64,000 nt of DNA from Fusarium oxysporum f. sp. lycopersici 4287 (taxonomy: Eukaryota; Ascomycota; Sordariomycetes; Hypocreales; Nectriaceae): positions 1,397,048-1,461,047 of the forward strand of contig NC_030993.1 of assembly GCF_000149955.1 (NCBI RefSeq), given 5' to 3'. This document shows, one piece after another, positions 33,876-45,923 of the stretch. The position numbers were made by a program, and so were the translations under genes. The notes beneath the pieces are model-generated. The model was not told the DNA's origin. It did not search any database and was given only the letters and a program-made list of their open reading frames with translations. How positions within the stretch are numbered: the first letter of the stretch is position 1; each line of letters begins with the position of its first letter.

Positions 33876-35862
33876 ATGAGCAATCGCAGAATCGTTGTAT
33901 CCATAGATTTTGGAACGACATACTCAGGTGTCGCTTGGGCTGACACAACTCGGGTAAGCGTTGTCCTAACATCTCTCGGGGTGAGCTTGCTAACCCTTGC
34001 AGCCTGATGTTCAACATGTCTTGACAGAATGGCCCTCAGCCGGCTCGTCGAAGAGCAGTCCCAAAGTACCAACTGAGCTCCGAAGAGTGGCGACTGGGTG
34101 GCAGTGGGGATTTCAGATTCCCGAGTCTGCGAAGAGGATCAGGTATTTCAAGCTGTTCGTTTTGCTGTGCCTTCAGTCCATTTGCCGTGTTTGACCAGAC
34201 CTTATAGAAAGCTGGATGATCCAGCCCAGATCACCAAGGATGGAGAATCAGCAAAAGACCTGACCAAGGTCTATCTATCATGCCTCCATGAGCATTTCGT
34301 CAGCCTACTTGAAAAGAGACTATCGTCGAGCGTGGTAAAATCAACACCCATGGACTTTGTCGTCACAGTCCCCGCTATTTGGTCACCAAAAGCAAAGCAA
34401 TCGACGGAGCAGGCCGCAGCCATGGCAGGATTTTGTGGTAATCAGAGGATCCAGCTCATATCAGAACCAGTGGGTTGGATTTCGAGTCGCAGAGGAAAGT
34501 GCGTTGCTAACAAATGGCAAGGAGGCAGCCGCTTTATACACCCTCAAGACCCTTAGCCCCTCTACATTACAAGTAGGTCGAAAATTTGTTGTTTGCGATG
34601 CGGGAGGCGGTACCGTTGACTTGATCTCTTATCAAGTAACCAAAATAGGCAGAGTTGAAGTAAAAGAAGTCACCGAGGGTACAGGCGGGAAGTGCGGTTC
34701 GTCCATGCTGAATATGCGCTTTCGTCGGCATCTGAAACAAACTCATGGAGACAAGTACTGGACTGATGAGAGGCTCGTAACAGCTTTGAGTGAGTTCGAA
34801 TCGGTAAGATTTCCAAGGTTTTATTTTCAAGCCAGTTCGCTCAGAGGGATACAGTTCAAGAAGACCTTTTCTCCGAAGGGCGAACCTTTGACTCTCAAAG
34901 TCGATCCCAGTCTTGGTTTACGACGGAACCGATACACTATGACGCAAGACGACATGAAAACCAAAATCTTTGAGCCCATCATGAAAGATGTCGTGTGTCT
35001 TATCAAGGAACAGATCAAGATGGCGGGAGATGGTGTCGCCGCTGTGATTATGGTTGGAGGATTCGGGCAAAGTCGATATTTGAAGTCACGCGTACGTGAT
35101 GCAATATCCAGCCGAACAGATGTTCTTCAACCAGAAAGTGGCTGGACGGCGGTGGTAAAAGGTGCCGCAATGCATGGGCTCAGTCGATATCAGCCCGCAG
35201 GCACCCGGGTGGAAGTTGCATCTCGAATTGCAAGACGATCGTACGGTACATGCTTGATGACGAAATACGATATGATGAAACACAACCCCAAAGAAGCGTT
35301 CGTATGAATTCTTTCTGATAAATGTGGTTGCTGACGGGTTATAGGTTCTGGTCGGAAAAGGAGCAAGAAACAGTCGTCTCAGAAATGTGTTGGTTTATTC
35401 AGAAGGTATTTTGATTCCTCTCCAAACTTCGTATTGATTGCCACTAACTTTGGAAGGGTGAGTCCTACCCAGAAGGCAAACCGTCGCGGATAGAATACCA
35501 ATGCGATCTCCCGGTAATGCTTGGCCATGTGCCACAAACCGAGATCGATATTTACAGCAACAATAATGACGGAAAAGCTCCCGTCCATCTCGATGAAACT
35601 ACGCAGCACATCGGAACGCTCTCACTTGACCTAAGAAAGATCCCAGAAGCAGTCAAAAGAACCGCGAAGATCAGACGTATGGGTTGGCATCGGTACTATT
35701 GTTTGAAAGGGGCTATCGAAGCCGTGTACGGGTCAGCGGAGATCACGTACACAGTCAAACTTGGAGGTAAGAAATTCCGTAGTGTTTCTGATGTACCAAA
35801 TGCTAAGCCGCGCTCGTCTAGGAATAACACATGACATGATCAGTGTTCGCTATGAACGTTAA
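33876..35862 (+). CDS. Hsp70-like ATPase of the HSPA12 type
   Basis: Eight exons: 33876..33953, 34003..34142, 34199..34469, 34522..34803, 34855..35297, 35345..35405, 35457..35766, 35822..35862 (1,626 coding bases, 541 residues; introns 47-56 bp). The actin-fold ATPase is complete: phosphate loop 1 IDFGTTYSG (10-18), FVVTVPAIWS and QLISEP-EAAALYTL (the latter joined across intron 3), phosphate loop 2 CDAGGGTVD (188-196), and the adenosine motif MVGGFGQSRYL. The C-terminal part (from about 400) is the family-specific region (FWSEKEQE..., GWHRYYCLKGAIEA), not a classical Hsp70 peptide-binding domain. There is no KDEL/EEVD tail. Fungi often have many such paralogues, sometimes next to heterokaryon-incompatibility genes. 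The second intron (34143..34198) is uncertain: skipping it gives RYFKL, a family-like string, followed by a stop. Confidence 0.85.
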
Positions 35863-36179
35863 GCTCGAAAGACAAGTTCCGAAGTCAGACAAGAGTAAAG
35901 GGGGGAAGATGAGTGTGTGAGATCATATATCGATACCACTATAGAGCCTTTGCCGTTGTATGTCAACCATCGTAATGAAATGTCGTTTGATATGGATCTG
36001 AGACTACCAGAAAGCTACCTCCTAGATGGTTCTTATTGGTCACGTGATTTCGTGTTGCCCCACCGTGACCAGTCGCGTCCTCCACATTGAAGGTACTACC
36101 TTAACCTTAGAGCGCCAACCTTGATCATCCATCTGTGAAGCAACAAGATCCAGCCGCACCCAAAGATGCTGCATGCATC
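35863..36179. other. Short intergenic region before the ATR gene
   Basis: About 320 bp between two + strand genes. It holds the Hsp70-like 3' UTR and the promoter of the checkpoint kinase. Nothing else is recognised. Confidence 0.5.
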
Positions 36180-39100
36180 ATGGCGGCCAATCTGCATTTA
36201 AGGGCGGCTGTACCGGATCATGGGCAACTGGCCGGTAAATTTGCCGCTGGCCCTCCTCCATCAACCTTAGCTGCGCAGCTTGTGGAGAATATTTCAGCAT
36301 CCACGAAATCCTCCAAATCAGATGAGAACAGTGAACTCAAAGGCTTCTTTGCTATTATTCAACGCGTCAAAGATGACCCGACTCTTCTCAAGACGCCAGA
36401 GGACCGAGTTGAGCATAATCATATGCTTATTTACGTTTACTCGAGAGCTGTTCTTGAAGGAATTCGATTAGATGACCCATTTCTTGACCGGACACAAGTA
36501 CGGACAGAAGGCCTCAAGGCCATCAGTTTTCTCAGGTTCTCTATCAAAGAAACGCCGGCAGTTCTGAAACATAGAGTGGGTGAGCAAGAGTATATGTTCC
36601 GAGGGCGGGAGCCATTATGGGTTTGGCTTCTTCCTCAGCTGCTTAGACTTCTTGGCCATTCCCAGTGCCTTGAACTCACAGAAGCAATTGAAGGCTTCCT
36701 CCAGTATACAATGCTAATAATAGCACAAAACTGGACTCTGTGGGATATGGCGCCATCATTCTTATTCTATCTGCGTACCATCACATCTCGTAAGTAGTTA
36801 GCTCGACTTTGACAATAAAGCAACTCACAATTAATTGACAGATACCCTTCAACAGCTTCAAGACCCTCTAGTAGTTCCATCTGTGGAAGAAAGTTTCAAG
36901 TCACTTTCTCTACCTCCTCAAATTGCTCTCAGCCAATTCGTCGACAAGCAGTCGCCCTTCACAAGCCAGCTTACATATTCTGTTGACCGAATGTCGCAAG
37001 CGCTGCAACAACTGATCAGCTTTTGCAAAGTGGCGGCCTATCCTCTGACAGCTTCAGATGATGCCTTTAATAACGTTACCTCCTTCTCAGAGAGTGCGGT
37101 ATGGTTGATTGATGTCCTAGGGGACATGCGGGTTATCCAGACCCGGTACGGTAGCAACTTTCCTGCCTCTTCGCTTCATGTTCTCCAACTGGCTCAAGAA
37201 ATCGAGCGAGCACTACGGAGAAGAAAAGGCATCAGCGCTTCTGTTCACAAGAAGGCCATCACTCTCATGATATTGCTTTGTGGTGAGATCGCGACAAGCC
37301 TCAATCCCATGCCGATGCTAGACATTGATGAGGAAACGCGGCATACATACTGTATGGCTCTAGCTATAATAACAGCAGCATCTACTGAAAATACGTCAAT
37401 TGGCCGGTTAGCGGTTTCCGGCATTGTAGATGAGTCTTCAATGTTTTATACATCCCTGCCTGAAGGAACAGATCTGTGGGTGGGTTGCATCCTCCATAAT
37501 TCCTCCATCAGCAACTAATTCTCAAGAAGAGAGTGATACAGACTTTAAGACAGATCAATTTCGATCCCAGGCCAAAGCTGCTCTCCTCAAACCTACATCC
37601 ACTGAGTTTTGAGGATTCTGCAGTGCAAGAGATAATCGAGACCTTGGCGCTGAGCTACGAGCCTCCCGAAACAAGTTCACAAGACCGTCTTAAACGCCGA
37701 AAAATAGCACAGGCAGACTCTAGCCCCACGGCGGTCCTCATGAGACTTTTGGGTGACGTTCTAGGGCTTGCAGATGTGGACGATGATTTTCTTAATCTTG
37801 AGAATCAAGTATTGTCAGTGGTTTCATTGATTTGATCTTCAAATGCTTACTGAAGTAGGGGAGCCTTTCCAAAGGCTGACACATCACGTCAATGTCTCAT
37901 ACTTGATTTGCTATCGCGGATATCTTGCGTGGCGGATGGTGGCAACGAGACAGTCAATGATACAAAAGCAGCAGTGACAGAAACAGCCTGCTCCATTTGT
38001 GAACATAATGCACCTCCAGTTCGATCAAACCTTCATGGAGCAACCGTGCATAAATCCCGAATCGAGGCACTCTTTACCAAACTGATCCGACTCCCCGCCC
38101 TTGCTGAATCTCGGCGTCCAAGGGTTGCTGCCATGTTGGCTATAAGGAGAGTGATTCTCCATTGTGAGGATACCGAATTACTTAATCTGGAAACGTCTGG
38201 GATGGGCCAGTGGTGTCTTCAGTCCTTAAACAGCTCTGTGAGGGAGCTGCGGATAGCTGCCGGGCGTGTTCTAGCCACCTTCTCTTTGGCTAGGCCAGAG
38301 CCAATTCTTTCCAACATGGTTCTTCCGGCTCGACCAGCAGAAGCCAATGGTGCTAGGAACCCACGAGTGAATCAGGCTCAAGCGGCCTCCACAGATGGCA
38401 AATTCCAGACAAATGCATCAAATGGATCTTCTCCCATGAAAACGCAAGATTTGATCTCGCGCAATAGAAAAAACTCGATTGCTTTCCTGAAATCAATCTC
38501 AGATAAGAATCAGCCTAATTTAACTGAAACGTTTATTATGGCATGGGGTCAATTGGGAACGGTGGTCTGGGAACACGAACTCAACTTGGTTCTCATCAAG
38601 CTTTTGGAGTACTTGGGAAGCAACAACAATATCGTGTCAGCTTGCGCCTTCAATGAGCTATTGAATCTAGCTGATGCTCGTCGAGTAACCCCACGTAGGC
38701 TTTTCGAGCCTTTTTGGCCAAACCTAGCATACATGACCACCAAGGACATGGTCCAACGCCCTCAAATGAGCCGGACAATTGCTGAATTGCTACAAGTGTC
38801 TGTCAACGAGTTACTCCTCCTGATTCAAACGCACGCACTGCCGTGGCTTGTGCTTGACAAGCAAAAAGACGTTATCCAAAAGATTGCGGAGGCACGGCAG
38901 GAGTCCGAGGTTTGGCTACCATTAATCGACCCTGCGAACCTAGCCGCAACCCTGGCCTTGCTCTTGGTTCAAGATACAGACGATATCGCTAGTTTCGCAA
39001 AATCTCGCCTCGATGAGTTATCGACACATTTTCAAACAGAGCCCCTCGTCAACCTGCTTCAAGTGGAACCAGTGCTCACCGTCATAGAGTTACTTAAAGC

Positions 39101-42100
39101 TGCCGGCGACGCAGATGAAACAAAAAAGGCACCAGTAAGTCAAACCTCAATGCATCTTTGGCGTAAGCTTATGCAGCTTCAGGTCCGCAAAGCTTTAGAC
39201 ACTATGGCGAAAATGATGATCCCAGCAAACAAAGAAACCCGAGCTAAGAAGTCGGACCACACTGCTCGGTTTATTCATTCACAACTTCTTGGCCTCATGG
39301 CATGTCTCTTCGATGTCATCAATGACCAGAGCCTTCCTGACCCAGAGCGTCGGCGCTACATTCGGGCCATGGAGGAAATGATCAGGGTGTCGAGGGGCTA
39401 TGCAAGCACAGCCAGACCGCAAGTATGTGCCATATGTTTCCGGCCTTGAATGGCAATACTGACTGTATTTCTAGATGTCTGCTTGTTTGCTCTCGACACT
39501 GGCACAAGATGCGCTGAGAGAAGCAAGTTTCTCATGTTGGGCATCGATGCTCACACACCTTGAGGAGACAGATGTCGAGGCATTATTAGAAACAACATTT
39601 TTCGTCGTTACCCGTTACTGGCCCTTCTTGAGCGAGTCAACGGCTCTTCTAGCGCAGCAAATGCTCAAGTCTCTCGTCGATGAATTTGATCCCCTTGTTG
39701 CGAAGTACATCGTCAAGCTCCCTTCGCTCAGACACATTCCAGAGTTGAGGGACATCGAGACAAAGCTGGATCAGCATAGACCAGCAACACTCGCGGTTGA
39801 AGAGGTTTTGGAAGCTTTCGCCGAGAGAATCTGCCATGAAAACTCCGGTGTTGCCCTTCAAGCATTGACAGAATTGATACCATACCTTCAGGAAAACCAA
39901 GCGCTGCTTCATACATCTGAGATTAGTCTACAGTCAGATATTGGCGTTGTCGCACTTATGCGGTCGCTTCTGGATTGTGCAAGTAAATACAGCGGCTTTC
40001 CAGGAGATATAGCGCGCCTATGCACAGAAGCAATGGGCTTGATAGGCTGCCTGGATCCCAGTAAGATCGAGACTGTTAGAGAACAACGATCAATAGTCAT
40101 ATTGAACAATTTTGCGACGAATGAAGAAACTACGGACTTCGTTCTGTTTCTTCTGGAAGAGGCCCTGGTGCCAGCATTCTTATCTACGACTGATGTTAAG
40201 TTCCAGGGATTCTTGTCTTTTGCTATGCAGGAACTCATGGGCAGGTGCGACATCAAAGCTGCATGTGCCATGGAAAACTCGGGGATGAAAGGTGGAAACG
40301 ACATCTATCGAAAATGGGTTGCAATGCCAGAAACTGTTCGGGAAGTGGTAGCACCTTTTCTAGCCTCCCGGTATGTTGTTGCTCCAATGCCACACACCGA
40401 GATCGAGTATCCGCTCTTTCGTCCTGGCAGACCTTATCCGAGTTGGCTGAGAGTTTACGTTCTGGACCTTCTACGTAAGGGGCAGACGCCATTTGCCGAC
40501 TTGATATTCGAGCCTCTGGCGCGTGTCATTCGCGTTAAAGATCTCTCTATTGCAGAGTTCATCCTTCCCTATATAGTCCTGCATACTCTTTTAGGGTCTC
40601 GGACTACACAGCAAGAAAGGGACGATATTCTCGGGGAACTTCTTGCTATCTTGCAATATCAGCCTGCTGAGACGGCATCGTATCAGGAGAAGGAGGATAT
40701 GCGGCGATACTGTCATGTAGGCTTCAAAATACCTTGGTCTTGTGACAAAAACTAACTGGTCATTAGCTTGTATTTCGCGTTGTAGACTATGCAATGAGAT
40801 GGATGCAAACTAGGCGAGCAGCTGGTCGCCTCACTGAAACTGACAGGGAGAGGCTAGCCCAAGTGCAGGAGGCTCTCGATCTGATTCCAGCCGAACTCAT
40901 AGCACAAAGGGCTGTCGATTGTAATGAATACGCACGTGCTCTTTTTCATTTAGAGCAACATGCCCACAAAATGGAACAGAGGAAGAAAGAACCAGGGGAG
41001 CGTACCCGTCTCTTACAAAAACTTCAAGATATCTATGCCAATGTCGATGAGCCTGATGGTCTTGATGGAATTTCAGCTCATTTACAAGTTCTTGACATCA
41101 ACCAACAGATTCTGAGCCATCGCAAAGCAGGCAGGTGGACTGCTGTTCAGAGCTGGTACGAGATGCAACTCGCTGAGAACCCTGTCAACACAGATATCCA
41201 GATCGACTTGCTTCAAGGGGAAGACTGGCTGGTCAGCACGGTAGGTTCCTTCAGTCTTTTGTCCCGACACGAGCTAATTATTGACAGAGGGGTTATTGAA
41301 TCACATCGAGGGTATGCACACAGATGCATCTACGGACAACAAGATCATGCCTTATGCAGTAGAGGCGGCATGGGTTACAGGAAGGTGGGAGAGCCTTACC
41401 AAATTCACTCAACGATTTCGCGGCGACCCTATTGAAGACTTCAACATCTCGATCGCGACCCTTTTCGAAAAGCTGAGGGCTAAAGACAAGCCTAAAGAGC
41501 TCATTAAGATAATGAAGGATATAAGAGTCAAAATTTCATCATCGATGAACGCTGCATCCACCTCATCGCTACAAGCCTGTCATGACCTCCTTCTTAAGTC
41601 ACATGTTCTTACGGACGTGGAAATCATAATAGGAACAAAAGCGGGTGACGAAGTCGCCCGCCAAAAGACAGCAGCCCTGCTAGAAAGGAGACTCGAAATT
41701 ATAGGTGCATACATGAACGACAAGCAATATCTTCTTGGTATTCGCCGTGCCACCATGGAGTTAACTAGGTAAGATACATTGCACAGGAGCTATCGACAGC
41801 CCGTATACTTACCAATACAGACCTACATTCACTGACCTAGACATTTCTGGATTATGGCTCTCGAGTTCACGCCTTGCACGGAAGTCGAACTCGCTTCATC
41901 AGTCTTTTAACGCTATTCTACACGCTTCGAAGCTGGGCGATGATGCGGCTACTATTGAGAATGCCAAGCTTCTTTGGAGAGAAGATCAGCACCGAAAGGC
42001 AATACAGGTTTTGCAGGGAGCAATTAAGAGCAACAAGTTCATGACACAAACAGGGACAGCAACCAGCACAAGTTCAAGCAAGTTAAGCCCACAACAGAAG

Positions 42101-44056
42101 CTCTTGACGGCTAGGGCGCAGCTGCTGCTTGCCAAATGGCTTGATAGCGCTGGGCAGACGCACGCCGGTGCATTGCGTGAAAAATATCAGCAGCCACCCA
42201 AGACCTTCTCGACTTGGGAAAAGGGACATTATTACCTTGGCCGTCACTACAAGAAGATCCTCGAAGCTGAAAAGCCGCTCAAAGCCGATGACCAGAGCGA
42301 CAACTACATCACCGGTGAAGTCGCTAGACTCGTCATCGAGAACTATGTCCGTTCACTTAACTCGGGCACCAAATATCTTTACCAGACTCTCCCACGAATT
42401 TTGACTCTCTGGCTTGACCTTGGTGCCCAAGTAGACAGAGCACCAGAAGGGAAAGCATCGCTATCTCGCGAGCTCCACCGAAGACGCGTTGAGCAGCTCA
42501 ATCTTTTGCACTCTTTTCTTGACAAATACATCCATAGGCTGCCGGCGTACATCTTTTATACAGCTTTGCCACAGATTGTTGCACGCATCGCCCACCCCAA
42601 CTCGAACGTTTTCGACCGGCTGACACATATCATTGCCAAGGTCGTGGAAGCTCATCCTCGGCAAGCGCTTTGGAGCCTTATTGGCATCATGACAACAAGA
42701 CAAGTGTCGGAAAGAAAGGCACGAGGCACTCAGATCCTTCAGACTCTCAGGAATATATCGAAGAAAGTTGAGGGCTCTACGACCGATTTCAAACACCTGC
42801 TCAGGATGGGAGAGAAATTAGCCGAACAGCTGCTTCTTGCATGCCAAAACGGAGACTTCCGGGGCAACAAGACTGTTCATGCCAGCCTGGGTAGAGATCT
42901 TCGATTCAATCATAAATGTACTCCATGTCCGTTGGTCGTGCCTGTCGAGAGCTCTTTGACGGCAACGTTACCGGCTGTATCAGAGTATGTTAAAAAACAC
43001 AAGGCATTTTCTAGAGATGTTGTTACGATTGACTCCTTTCTGGATGATGTGCTCGTGCTGAGCTCGCTGGCTAAGCCAAGACGACTTACAACACGAGGGA
43101 GTGATGGCAAAAGCTACATGCTTCTCATCAAACCCAAGGACGACTTGCGAACTGACCAGCGTCTTATGGAATTCAATGGATTGATCAATCGGTCGTTGAA
43201 ACGAGATGCGGAATCCAGCCGGAGACAGCTTTACATTCGAACATATGCTGTAACGCCACTCAATGAAGAGTGCGGAATCATTGAATGGGTTCCAGGAATC
43301 AAAACTATGCGAGACATTCTCATCAATCTTTATGCTTCCCGAAAGATTTACCCCGACTACACCGTTCTGAAACAACTCATGGATGAAGCATGTTTATCAG
43401 ACGGCAAAACCAGGATATTTACTGATGAGGTCCTGGGGAGATTTCCTCCGGTACTTCAGTTGTGGTTCACGCAACAGTTCCCTAGTCCGTCAGCGTGGTT
43501 TGCTGCGCGTTTAAAATACACACGGTCGTGTGCTGTCATGTCAATGGTAGGCACCATCCTAGGCCTTGGCGATAGACATGGTGAGAACGTGAATTTGGAG
43601 GAGGGCAATGGTGGAGTATTTCACGTCGATTTCAATTGTCTCTTCGACAAGGGTCTAACATTTGCCAAACCTGAAAGAGTGCCGTTCCGACTTACCCACA
43701 ACATGGTGGCTGCGATGGGTATATACGGTTACGAAGGACCATTTCGCAAGTCTTGCGAGCTGACTCTGAGCATTCTTCGTCAGCAAGAGGAGACTCTGAT
43801 GACAATTCTAGAGGCTTTCATCTACGACCCAACGTTGGATCTACAAAAGGAGAAACGAGCACATCGGCGAGGAGATGTGGGCGTCAAGCTGCAGCCTCAG
43901 AGCGTTGTAGACAGTATCAAGCGCAAAGTCAGGGGTTTGCTTCCAACTGAAAGCATTCCTTTGGGCGTTGAAGGCCAGGTGGAGGAATTGATCAAACAAG
44001 CGGTTGATCCAAGAAATTTGGCTGCAATGTATATAGGCTGGTGTCCGTTCCTGTAA
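36180..44056 (+). CDS. mec1: ATR/Mec1 checkpoint kinase (PI3K-like protein kinase)
   Basis: Eight exons: 36180..36789, 36842..37479, 37527..37813, 37859..39422, 39475..40716, 40767..41240, 41290..41768, 41821..44056. Total coding length is 7,530 bases, 2,509 residues, close to Aspergillus UvsB. All introns are 45-52 bp. Intron 3 uses donor GTCAGT and is the least certain. The N-terminal ~1,400 residues are helical repeats with a UME-like stretch. FAT-type helices follow. The C-terminal kinase contains LLIKPKDDLRTDQRLMEFN (ATP-site Lys about 2202), the catalytic loop LGLGDRHGENV (Asp about 2349), and HVDFNCLFDKG (metal Asp about 2368). The protein ends in a FATC domain closing with MYIGWCPFL. 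The sequence fits ATR/Mec1 rather than ATM/Tel1 or TOR. Nuclear sensor of RPA-coated single-stranded DNA with an Ddc2/ATRIP partner, controlling replication-stress and DNA-damage responses. ATG 36180 follows a non-ATG open stretch. Confidence 0.94.
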
Positions 44057-44678
44057 ACCAGAACAAAGAGAGAAATACGTCAAGAGGCACGTTGCAGGTG
44101 AAAAGAGGAAGAAAAGCTTAGAATTAGTTCGCGCTTATAACAATCGGAGTCATTCACAAGATAAAAAAGTAAAAATCCCAGGTCATTCTATTTTGCTATT
44201 CCTTTATTTCATTTTCTTTCTTTATTTAGCAACGTTCGTAACTCCCTTATTGGTTGTAACCTTCCACATGTAGGTATCGTTCCAGGCGGAAATCTGGGGA
44301 AGAAGGAGCCATGCCACCACTCCTGCATGCTGGGGACGCGTTGGTCGCGCGCACCGCACCGCACCGTACTTCCCCAACGCTGAGCTGGCAGCACTTCCCA
44401 CCTTCACTCACTCATCTCACCTTATCGCACTTTTTCTGCTTTGTTTTTATTCACAGAGCATCAGAAGGAGCTCAGGTATATAATCTCTCGTTCCTTTTAC
44501 GAAAAAGAGATTTCTTCTAGCATCAGTCTTTCCAACAGCCATTTTCTTTTCCCCACTTCCTTGCGAACGCGCAACAAGCTATCCAGAGCCAAAGCATTAC
44601 TTGCATTCTTCGTCTTTCTCACTCTACCACTCTATTCGACGCTCGAATTTTCGTAGCATACCTTCTACTACCGCCAAG
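44057..44678. other. Intergenic region, pyrimidine-rich leader
   Basis: Holds the ATR 3' UTR and, from about 44380, a strongly CT-rich tract typical of a highly expressed fungal promoter/5' UTR leading to the PARP-type zinc-finger gene. No gene of its own. Confidence 0.55.
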
Positions 44679-45923
44679 ATGGGTGAATATCGTATTGGTA
44701 AGGCCCCAAAAATATCCCCGTTCCTCATGATCGCGTTACGATGGAGCACCTCTGTTGTCTGCTCTGCTGAGCAGTTCGCTCACATTGTATTAGAGTTATC
44801 CCCCAACAACCGCGCCACGTGCAAGGATACTGAGTGCAAGAAGAACGGCGAGAAAGTCACCAAGGGCACTCTGCGTTTTGGTAGCTATGTCGTCATCAAA
44901 GAACATGGGAGCTGGTCATGGAAACATTGGTAAGTATCTGTAATTCATCAGCTATGCTGATAGTAGATCGCTGATACTAAGGTGCCTATCAGGGGATGTG
45001 TCTCTGGTCAACAGCTAGAGAATGTCCGTGAACTGTGCCAGCAAGGTGATGGCTCCTTCGATTGTGACCTCATCGACGGTTACGATGAGCTTGGGTGAGT
45101 TTTGGCCTCCTTTTTATATCCGTGTTATCCTGACATTGATAGCGAACACCCTGACGTGCAAGAGAAGGTCCGCCGCTGTGTCAACCAGGGCTTCATTGAC
45201 CCTGAGGATTTCAAAGGGGTATGTATAGAGTTCTGTATCAACGGTTGCAGTGATTGACATCATTCAGGACCCAGAGAAGAACAAGCTTGGTGAGAAGGGC
45301 ATTCACTTGACTGAAGCACAGAAGAAGAAGAAGGCCGCCGCTGAGGCTGTGAGTCCTGAGCATGTATACACACTGTTGATGATTCTAACACCTTTCAGGC
45401 CGCCACAGGAGATGAAGAGAAGCCCAAGGCCAAAGGAAAGCGTGGACGCAAGAAGGCCGCCGATGATGAGGAGGATGAGGACGAGCCGCAGCCCAAGAAG
45501 GCTCGAACATCCAAGACTGTCAAGGCGGATGAGGAGGAGGAGCCTGCTGCTAAGCCGGCCCGTGGCCGCAAAGCTGCAAAGGTCAAGGATGAGAGCGAGG
45601 ATGAGACTGCTGCCTCTGCTCCTGCTCCTGCTCCTGCCAAGAGAGGACGCAGAGCTTCAGCTCAGAAAGCAAAGGACGAATCCGATGCTGAGGAGAAACC
45701 TGTTCCTGTCAAAAAGGGACGAAAGGCGGCCACTAAGAAGGTAAAGAATGAAAGCGATGATGAAGTTCCCGCTCCTGCTCCTGCTCCTGCTAAGCGAGGG
45801 CGAAAGGCTGCTACCAAGAAGGCGGCTACCCCTGAGGAGGAAGATGTTGCGGTTGAGGAAGAGGAGCAAGAGAAGACCGCGCCAAGGACCAGAGCTCGCC
45901 GCAGCCGTTCCAGCAAAGCTTGA
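44679..45923 (+). CDS. PARP-type zinc-finger protein with basic/acidic repeat tail
   Basis: Six exons (44679..44697, 44794..44929, 44993..45094, 45143..45218, 45268..45348, 45399..45923) give 312 residues. The N-terminal domain is a single PARP-type zinc finger with the CCHC ligands Cys16, Cys21, His51 and Cys54 and the family core NNRATCKDTECKK...GTLRFGS...WSWKHWGC, which recognises DNA breaks. The region 100-140 contains KGIHLTEAQKKKKAA. The last ~175 residues alternate acidic runs (DDEEDEDE, EEEE) with basic AT-hook-like KRGRKAA or ARGRKAA motifs and APAPAPA linkers. There is no PARP catalytic domain. The tail is nuclear-targeting and probably DNA/chromatin-binding. Family members are common in fungi but little studied. 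The 19-base first exon agrees with the conserved start MxEYR-IE(L)SPNNRATC. Confidence 0.9.
45618..45790 (+). repeat. Internal repeats in the zinc-finger gene tail
   Basis: GCTCCT hexamers occur in tandem at about 45618-45640 and again at about 45773-45790. Each is followed by an AAGAGAGGACGC- or AAGCGAGGGCGA-like stretch encoding APAPAPAKRGR. The near-identity suggests duplication inside exon 6. It codes for the AT-hook-like repeats. Confidence 0.6.
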
